A model generated the notes under the pieces. The model was not told the DNA's origin. It did not search any database and was given only the letters and a program-made list of their open reading frames with translations. From assembly GCA_029548025.1 (NCBI GenBank), contig JAKPOE010000444.1, forward strand, positions 1-7,360: a stretch of 7,360 bases of DNA, in the 5' to 3' direction. Position 1 is the stretch's first letter, and the number at the start of each line of letters is the position of its first letter. This document shows positions 1 to 5,047 of this stretch, piece by piece. The translations under genes and the position numbers were made by a program. The DNA is from Spirochaetota bacterium (lineage in GTDB: Bacteria; Spirochaetota; UBA4802; UB4802).

Positions 1-566
1 ATGAGCTTATTATTGACAGCATGCATATATCCATTGTAGTATTTCAATGTTTCCGGTGGTGGGAAATCTATAGATGACAATCTTCTTATTTTTTTATCAT
101 CCTGGCTATGTACATATAACTCTTCCCCGCAGAGCAAATAAATATCCTTATTGCAATACGAAACTGCTTTAATGGGTTTGGTTGTTGGGTTATTGATAAT
201 GATTTCCTCATCTGAGGAAAAATTAGATACCATAATGCCATCAGTTACAACACAAACATCATCGGCAGGATCATACCATACACTAACTACTTCACGTGGG
301 AATTCATATGTATGTTTTTTTGGGTACAGCATGGTGAGTAATGTCTCTGTAGAAAAAACTGCATATGGAGTACAAACAAAACTTTGCTCATCCAACGTTT
401 TTTCCATAGAATACTGTATTAGCCCGTCTTTAATTTTTATAAAGGCACTTTGATATAACCCCTCCTGATACAGTTCAATTCCTTCATTTACCGTTTTTTG
501 CCTTGAACATGATAGAGTAATAAGTAAAAGAACAATAGTGCACGTTGAAAGGTAACGAAGAATCAT
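1..566 (-). CDS. putative lipoprotein, 3' end outside window
   Basis: The frame is open for 188 codons from the ATG at 566 to the window edge, so the C-terminus is missing. The N-terminus is a lipoprotein signal peptide: Arg4, a hydrophobic core at residues 11-18, and T-L-S-C ending in Cys20, the expected lipidation site. The -3 residue is Thr rather than Leu, so the lipobox is relaxed. Residues 27-45 (NEGIELYQEGLYQSAFIKI) resemble a single TPR-like helix pair. After residue 75 the chain becomes short beta-type segments with repeated hydrophobic/aromatic spacing (VVSVWYD, VCVVTDG, KAVSYCNKDIYLLCG, EELYVHS), which suggests a beta-propeller-like periplasmic domain; that is inference. The ATG lies two bases after the stop of the upstream TPR gene, and an A-rich AAGG sequence inside the end of that gene can serve as ribosome binding site, so the two are probably co-translated. 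I do not recognise the family and assign no function. Confidence 0.8.
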   Translation of the reverse strand, partial: MILRYLSTCTIVLLLITLSCSRQKTVNEGIELYQEGLYQSAFIKIKDGLIQYSMEKTLDEQSFVCTPYAVFSTETLLTMLYPKKHTYEFPREVVSVWYDPADDVCVVTDGIMVSNFSSDEEIIINNPTTKPIKAVSYCNKDIYLLCGEELYVHSQDDKKIRRLSSIDFPPPETLKYYNGYMHAVNNKL

Positions 567-568
567 GT

Positions 569-1924
569 TTAACCTTTTTTACCTTTAATTTTTTCCATTG
601 CCTTTTGTAAAAATCGCCCATCCATGATTTCTATCATTTTATTTGCTGCCTGAGATTTAGCATTAATACTAAATTTTGATGTTGTTATATAAATACCACT
701 TTTACACTTCTCTTCAAGCATACGCTGATAAAAAGTGTTAATCTGCCCTTCGGTTATATCACGGGTTGTTCTTATAAAATTAATTAAGACCGGCGGTTCA
801 TTTATCCTTTTAACACTAAAACATTTGTACATGTACTCATTAGCCGAAACTTCTTTTTTATATACTATACTATAATTCAACTGAGCAATAATCTCAGTAA
901 TAAGTGGTTGTAACTCTGCCATAGTAGAAGTAAACAAAAATTTAAGATTTTTATTTTCAAGAATTAATTTGTAATCGTCAAGCTTTACCTGTGTGCTACG
1001 ATAATTAGGATTTATACTTGCAATCTTTTCCCAGTGATGTACTGCTTCTGGTATCTTATTTTCCATCTCATAACATTCCGCCAATAAATAACGATATGCC
1101 AATCCTTCGTCTGTATTATCCTTAATATATGGCAATCCTTTTTCCAGTTCTTCGATTGCTTTAGAATATGCATCATTATCAAAATATAACTGTCCTATAG
1201 CATACTGGCTTTTATCAAAATACCGTCTATCGTTACGAGCCTTACTAAGCATCTCTAAAGCAGCAGTATAATCTTTTTTCATCTTAAAGATCATACCAAG
1301 ATAATAATGCGCTTCATAATTTGTAGCATTTGTTTCAACAGCTTTAATCAGAAAATTTTCTGCCGTTCCATATTCACCTGTATTATACAGACATATACCT
1401 AACGGTGCATAAATATCAGAAAGAGCAGGGTCCAGTGTAACTGCTTTCAATAAATAATCTTTGGCTCCGGTATAATCATGCTGACGGTAAAGCACAATCC
1501 CTAATCTGTGATTGGCATTGATATCGTCGGGATTAAACTGTAAAATAACTCTGAACTCTTCAACCTCTTTTTGCCATTGTTGTGTTTCATGGTATAGATC
1601 AGCAAGCTGATAATGGATATTCAGTTCCTCTACATATTTATCAAAATCGGGTATACTGAGTATTCCATTAAGTTCTGCGATAGCAAGTAAATACTGTTTT
1701 TGTTGAATTAATATCTGCGCCCTGAGATAACGCGCTGGTATATAATCCTTTTTTCGTTCAAGAACCAGCTTGACAATTTCACTTGCTTTTGCAATGTCTC
1801 CATTATCAAGATATTCTTGGGCTTTTCGCACTTTTGCAGGATATTGATGTGCCCGTATAATTACCAGCAGCGCGCCAACAATTGATGCGCCAACTATAAA
1901 AAATGTAATGCTTAATAATGACAT
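569..1924 (-). CDS. membrane-anchored TPR protein with degenerate Mrr-like C-terminal domain
   Basis: 451 residues. Residues 4-23 form one hydrophobic segment at the extreme N-terminus, followed by basic residues, so this is a likely signal anchor. About eight tetratricopeptide repeats follow between residues 31 and 308; the clearest are 102-135, 136-169, 170-203, 204-233, 237-264 and 275-308, with the usual G/A-x-x-L/Y-x-x-x-x-x-Y-x-x-A spacing and NPDD/LDPA turns. TPRs bind protein partners. Residues 335-443 resemble the core of Mrr-type restriction endonucleases: an initial helix (ELQPLITEIIAQLNYSI), then strand-turn GIYITTSKFSINAKSQA and a closing IEIMDGRFL, matching the family pattern G-hhITT-s-F-s-x-x-A ... 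hhDG-x-x-L. The acidic and Q-x-K catalytic positions are not recognisable (LINFIRT stands where QCKRY is expected), so it is probably not a nuclease. The anchor-plus-TPR layout recalls LapB, but no rubredoxin-type Cys pairs are present. No convincing Shine-Dalgarno precedes the ATG. It is the first gene of a pair with the lipoprotein. The exact role is unknown. Confidence 0.85.
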   Translation of the reverse strand: MSLLSITFFIVGASIVGALLVIIRAHQYPAKVRKAQEYLDNGDIAKASEIVKLVLERKKDYIPARYLRAQILIQQKQYLLAIAELNGILSIPDFDKYVEELNIHYQLADLYHETQQWQKEVEEFRVILQFNPDDINANHRLGIVLYRQHDYTGAKDYLLKAVTLDPALSDIYAPLGICLYNTGEYGTAENFLIKAVETNATNYEAHYYLGMIFKMKKDYTAALEMLSKARNDRRYFDKSQYAIGQLYFDNDAYSKAIEELEKGLPYIKDNTDEGLAYRYLLAECYEMENKIPEAVHHWEKIASINPNYRSTQVKLDDYKLILENKNLKFLFTSTMAELQPLITEIIAQLNYSIVYKKEVSANEYMYKCFSVKRINEPPVLINFIRTTRDITEGQINTFYQRMLEEKCKSGIYITTSKFSINAKSQAANKMIEIMDGRFLQKAMEKIKGKKG

Positions 1925-2159
1925 AGATTTTTCATATTTTACATTTGATTTTATTACTACATGAGTTATATTTTAAGTCAAGCATTATAGCTGTAATAGC
2001 ATAAAATGATATGATATGATAGCATTTCAACTTATGAGGTTATGTGTATAATATAACGCATTATATGCAAGTAAGTTTTTCATCATATCAAAGAGGTAAC
2101 TCTAAAAATTAAAAATACTTTCACTTTATAATTATTAGAGGTTCCTTTGTGCTTATACT
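1925..2159. other. AT-rich half of the divergent intergenic region
   Basis: No gene is supported here. The stretch separates the divergent TPR and purE genes and is strongly AT-rich. It contains three tandem copies of ATGAT (2006-2020), a short palindrome GCAT-TAT-ATGC (2058-2068), and plus-strand -10-like hexamers TATAAT (2047-2052, 2127-2132) and TATACT (2154-2159). None has a good -35 at normal spacing, so the purE-guaA promoter cannot be placed with confidence. I looked for a purine riboswitch core and did not find one. Confidence 0.5.
1951..1981 (-). promoter_or_regulatory. candidate sigma-70-type promoter for the TPR/lipoprotein pair
   Basis: Read on the minus strand, TTGACT (1981-1976) is followed after 17 bases by AGTAAT (1958-1953), preceded by TGT, which fits an extended -10 element. 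Transcription would start about 20 bases before the ATG at 1924. The surroundings are very AT-rich, so chance matches are common. Prediction from pattern only. Confidence 0.4.
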
Positions 2160-2277
2160 GTACTATGGATCAATTCCATGACAGTTTTGTTTCAGGATAT
2201 CAGTTATGAAATAGATGCTGAAATAAGCCTGCCCTGGCGATAGTCCGGGATTAATCATGGCAATGGCAAGAAATATC

Positions 2278-2299
2278 ATCCTGAACTCCGATTCAGGAT
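2278..2299. repeat. 8-bp perfect inverted repeat, 6-nt loop
   Basis: ATCCTGAA at 2278-2285 is the exact reverse complement of TTCAGGAT at 2292-2299, with a six-base loop. No T-run follows on either side, so it is not a typical intrinsic terminator. It looks like one unit of the palindrome cluster upstream of purE. Confidence 0.65.
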
Positions 2300-2378
2300 C
2301 TCATGGTGAAAAAGAGTTTCCGGATCAAGTCCAGTATGGGAGGGGTGTATAGTACCTATTTTATGAGGACACTTCATT

Positions 2379-2413
2379 CCTCGCCTTACGAAGGAGAGAG
2401 ACAGGGGGTGAGG
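2379..2413. repeat. inverted repeat element just upstream of purE
   Basis: CCTCGCC (2379-2385) pairs with GGTGAGG (2407-2413) with one G-T wobble. An alternative inner stem CCTT-ACG-AAGG (2384-2394) would compete with it. If translated in the purE frame it reads SSPYEGERQGVRV, a phrase typical of spurious proteins predicted over intergenic repeats. It ends 30 bases before the purE start codon, so it could influence leader RNA folding; that is inference. Confidence 0.55.
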
Positions 2414-2433
2414 GTAATAAATTTATTTTCCAT

Positions 2434-2439
2434 GGAGGA
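2434..2439 (+). promoter_or_regulatory. ribosome binding site that decides the purE start
   Basis: GGAGGA sits five bases before the ATG at 2444. This strong Shine-Dalgarno supports the 2444 start over the in-frame ATGs at 2303, 2336 and 2432; the last of these overlaps the site itself. Confidence 0.8.
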
Positions 2440-2443
2440 ATAT

Positions 2444-2974
2444 ATGACAGAAATAGGGATTATCGTTGGCAGTGATTCGGACCTTCCTGAATTAAAGGGG
2501 TGTTTCCAGACATTAGATGATTTTAATGTTTCGTATGATGTAAAAGCGTATTCTGCTCACCGTACTCCTCATCTGGTTGCTGAATGGGTTGTTCAGTTTG
2601 AAAAGGATGGTGGCAGGGTTATCATTGCAGCGGCAGGCGGCGCTGCTCATCTGCCAGGGGTTGTTGCTTCTCATACTGTCCTGCCGGTCATAGGCATCCC
2701 CATTGGAACATCCATAGCAGGAGGGCTTGATTCATTGCTTTCTATTGTCCAGATGCCAACGGGTATACCGGTAGCAACGGTTGCTACAGGAAAAGCAGGT
2801 GCAACCAATGCAGCACTTCTGGCTATTGCAATTCTATCAACCTCCAATCCTGACTATAGTACTAAGTTAAAAAATTACCGCATCACAATGCAAAAAACTA
2901 TTACCAGAAAAAATGAAACCTTAACAAAACAGGGTATATACGAATATATCAAAAACTTAGAGGCACAAAAATGA
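2444..2974 (+). CDS. purE: PurE, N5-carboxyaminoimidazole ribonucleotide mutase (class I)
   Basis: Cytoplasmic enzyme of de novo purine synthesis that converts N5-CAIR to CAIR on the route to IMP. The 176 residues fit the usual length. Visible motifs: the nucleotide-binding start GIIVGSDSDL (4-13), SAHRTP (37-42) with the catalytic His39, AAGGAAHLPGV (63-73), and GLDSLLSIVQMP-GIPVATVATGKAGATNAA (94-124). The GGAAHLPG form marks class I, which works with PurK, rather than the class II AIR carboxylase of animals and Treponema. No purK is in the window. The frame stays open upstream to 2303, but those 47 extra residues are translated palindromic repeats with no family similarity, and the strong ribosome binding site supports ATG 2444. 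Its stop overlaps the guaA start (ATGA), so the pair is likely translationally coupled. Confidence 0.95.
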   Translation: MTEIGIIVGSDSDLPELKGCFQTLDDFNVSYDVKAYSAHRTPHLVAEWVVQFEKDGGRVIIAAAGGAAHLPGVVASHTVLPVIGIPIGTSIAGGLDSLLSIVQMPTGIPVATVATGKAGATNAALLAIAILSTSNPDYSTKLKNYRITMQKTITRKNETLTKQGIYEYIKNLEAQK

Positions 2975-4539
2975 TAGAGCATGGCATTGGAATATCCTCT
3001 CAAAATAAAGTGCTCATACTGGACTTTGGTTCGCAGTACACACAGCTCATTGCTCGTAAAATACGGGAATTGCATGTATATGCAGAGATAGTTCCCTATA
3101 CAATAACTATCGCCGACATAAAAAAAGAAAATCCCGGTGCTATTGTGCTTTCAGGCGGGCCTTCCTCACTATATGAGGATAACGCCCCGCACATCTCAGA
3201 TGATCTGTTTTCACTGGGATTGCCGGTACTTGGTATTTGCTATGGGTTATATGCTGTCGTTAATGCATTTCATGGTATCATCAATCCTTCTCCATTCAAG
3301 GAATATGGAAGGGCAACCATAACGTTAATTGAAGAATCTCCATTGTTTAAGGATCTGCCCCGCACGCAAACAGTATGGATGAGTCACGGTGATACCGTAG
3401 AACGTATTCCCGAGACATTCAAAACCATAGCACGTTCCGAGAATGCACCACACGCTGCTATAGAAAACAGGGAAAAGAAAATTTACGGTGTCCAATTTCA
3501 CCCTGAAGTGTATCATACCCAGTACGGAAAGGAAATTTTACGTAATTTTTTATTTACTATCTGCAATTTCCAGCCTACATGGACCATGCAATCTTTCATT
3601 GATGCTGCGATTGATGATATACGCACTATGGTAAAAAATGGAACTGTTTTACTGGGACTGTCCGGCGGCGTTGATTCTTCTGTTACCGCAGTGTTGTTAC
3701 AAAAAGCTATCGGTGATCGCTTATATTGTGTTTTCGTTAACAACGGCCTTTTACGAAAAGACGAACACATAAAGGTTATTGAACGTTTCAAAAAACATCT
3801 AAAACTCAATCTCATCTATGCTGATGCTGAAGAACATTTTTTACATAAACTTAAAGGCGTTATTGACCCGGAAGAAAAGCGTAAAATAATTGGCAAAGAA
3901 TTTATTACTATTTTTAAACAAGAAGCTGCTAAAATTGGAACCTTTGACTTTTTAGCACAGGGTACACTCTATCCCGATGTCATTGAATCAGTTTCTACAA
4001 AGGGACCATCTGATACAATAAAAAGCCACCACAACAGGGTGCCTGAAGTGCTGGAGCTTATCAATGAAGGCAAAGTGATTGAACCATTAAAAGAGCTATT
4101 TAAGGATGAGGTTCGCGAATTGGGCAGACAATTAGGAATGCCCGAAGAATTAATTAACAGGCATCCATTCCCCGGTCCTGGTTTAGCTATTCGCATCATT
4201 GGCGAGGTTACCAGAGAACGTCTTGCCATAGTGCGTGAAGCTGATGACATATTTATAGAAGAAATTAAGAATGCTCATTTTTATAACACATTGTGGCAGG
4301 CTTTTGCGGTATTTTTACCCGTTAAATCGGTAGGTGTCATGGGTGATAAACGTACCTACGATAATGTCATAGCACTGCGTGCAGTTACCTCACTTGATGC
4401 AATGACAGCCGACTGGGCATATCTGCCTGAAGATTTAATGCGCCGAATCTCTACACGCATTATTAATGAAGTAAAAGGCGTGAACAGAGTTGTATATGAT
4501 ATCTCATCAAAACCACCATCAACCATTGAATGGGAATAA
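2971..4539 (+). CDS. guaA: GuaA, glutamine-hydrolysing GMP synthase
   Basis: Cytoplasmic enzyme converting XMP, ATP and glutamine to GMP. The 522 residues are full length. The class I glutamine amidotransferase domain (about 14-200) has GGPSS (62-66), nucleophile Cys90 in GICYG, and His177/Glu179 in QFHPE. The ATP-pyrophosphatase domain has the PP-loop SGGVDSS (231-237), LAQGTLYPDVIES (328-340) and HPFPGPGLAIRI (398-409). The dimerisation domain ends in KPPSTIEWE, the family's typical C-terminus. The linker after KSHH reads NRVPEVLELI instead of the common NVGGLPE, a variant I have seen in this family. Odd point: four residues after Cys90 stands Tyr94, where class I amidotransferases normally have Gln (C-x-G-x-Q); see findings. 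The start is ATG 2971, overlapping the purE stop by four bases, with AGAGG at 2959-2963 inside purE. It converges with smpB, 31 bp away. Confidence 0.97.
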   Translation: MIEHGIGISSQNKVLILDFGSQYTQLIARKIRELHVYAEIVPYTITIADIKKENPGAIVLSGGPSSLYEDNAPHISDDLFSLGLPVLGICYGLYAVVNAFHGIINPSPFKEYGRATITLIEESPLFKDLPRTQTVWMSHGDTVERIPETFKTIARSENAPHAAIENREKKIYGVQFHPEVYHTQYGKEILRNFLFTICNFQPTWTMQSFIDAAIDDIRTMVKNGTVLLGLSGGVDSSVTAVLLQKAIGDRLYCVFVNNGLLRKDEHIKVIERFKKHLKLNLIYADAEEHFLHKLKGVIDPEEKRKIIGKEFITIFKQEAAKIGTFDFLAQGTLYPDVIESVSTKGPSDTIKSHHNRVPEVLELINEGKVIEPLKELFKDEVRELGRQLGMPEELINRHPFPGPGLAIRIIGEVTRERLAIVREADDIFIEEIKNAHFYNTLWQAFAVFLPVKSVGVMGDKRTYDNVIALRAVTSLDAMTADWAYLPEDLMRRISTRIINEVKGVNRVVYDISSKPPSTIEWE

Positions 4540-4570
4540 AAAAATTGAATCGGTAGCTCTTTATACATAA

Positions 4571-5023
4571 TCACCGCATGCGCTTATACCGCTGCAATTC
4601 TCTATCCGAGTCACGTTTTTTTATATCATGGCGTTTGTCATAAAGAGTTTTCCCTTTAGCAAGTCCAAGCAGCACCTTAACCTTGCCATTTTTCCAGTAT
4701 ACCTTTAACGGTACCAGAGTAAGCCCCTTTTCCTGCTGTTTGCCGGTAAGACGTTTTATCTCCTGTTTATGTAGCAAAAGCTTGCGTACCCGTAACGGAT
4801 CATGATTAAAGATATTCCCACTCTCATACGGTGAAATATTCATCCCATAGAGAAAAGCTTCGCCATCCTTGATGCGGGCATACGAGTCCTGAATGTTTAC
4901 CTTTTTTAAGCGTACAGATTTTACCTCAGTGCCCTTCAATACTATACCTGCTTCTATAGTATCAAGTATTTCATACTCAAAGCGTGCCTTTTTATTCTGT
5001 ACTATTTCCGTTTCTGATGACAT
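4571..5023 (-). CDS. smpB: SmpB, tmRNA-binding protein
   Basis: SmpB binds tmRNA (ssrA) and delivers it to stalled ribosomes for trans-translation. The 150 residues match the family. Conserved blocks, in order: [11 protein letters not shown] (10-20), [14 protein letters not shown] (25-38), [12 protein letters not shown] (75-86), [11 protein letters not shown] (100-110), [20 protein letters not shown] (119-138), then the basic tail [10 protein letters not shown] that enters the ribosomal mRNA channel. AAGGAAAT lies a few bases before ATG 5023 as a ribosome binding site. The gene follows ccmF after 24 bp on the same strand with no visible terminator, so it is probably co-transcribed with the cytochrome genes, although its job is unrelated. 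No tmRNA gene is visible in the window. No clear hairpin-plus-T-run terminator is seen in the 31 bp between smpB and guaA. Confidence 0.97.
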   Translation of the reverse strand: MSSETEIVQNKKARFEYEILDTIEAGIVLKGTEVKSVRLKKVNIQDSYARIKDGEAFLYGMNISPYESGNIFNHDPLRVRKLLLHKQEIKRLTGKQQEKGLTLVPLKVYWKNGKVKVLLGLAKGKTLYDKRHDIKKRDSDRELQRYKRMR

Positions 5024-5047
5024 GATTATTTCCTTTATAGCCTATGC

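Larger units (their letters stand above)
2160..2420. repeat. cluster of short imperfect palindromes (dispersed-repeat-like)
   Basis: This stretch is richer in G+C than the DNA to its left and is built of short inverted segments in a row: CCC...GGG around 2232-2249 (imperfect), an 8-bp perfect stem at 2278-2299, CCGGA...TCCAG at 2320-2334 (4 of 5 pairs), and a 7-bp stem with one G-T pair at 2379-2413. Wording such as ATCCTGAA...TTCAGGAT and CCGGATCAAGTCC resembles dispersed intergenic repeats found in many bacterial genomes. It lies just upstream of purE and would be in its leader if transcription starts further left. Only one cluster is visible, so calling it dispersed is inference. Confidence 0.55.

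Noticed and set aside
151..453. Plus-strand open frame of 100 codons
   Set aside because: It lies antisense to the lipoprotein gene, whose frame is open across the whole region with a clear signal peptide; the plus-strand product resembles nothing.
2278..2299. Hairpin as an intrinsic terminator
   Set aside because: The 8-bp stem is moderate and no T-run follows on either strand.
2303..2443. Upstream part of the long plus-strand frame as real PurE N-terminus
   Set aside because: It is translated palindromic repeat DNA; the ribosome binding site and PurE family start both point to 2444.
1925..2443. Purine riboswitch upstream of purE
   Set aside because: The conserved core elements of guanine/adenine riboswitches are not found in the leader.
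3513..4250. Minus-strand open frames opposite guaA (3513-3815 and 3969-4250)
   Set aside because: They are antisense shadows of a full-length, highly conserved guaA and show no family motifs or ribosome binding sites.
4540..4570. Possible bidirectional terminator between guaA and smpB
   Set aside because: There is an A-run after the guaA stop (a T-run on the minus strand), but no adjacent stem of useful length in the 31 bp.
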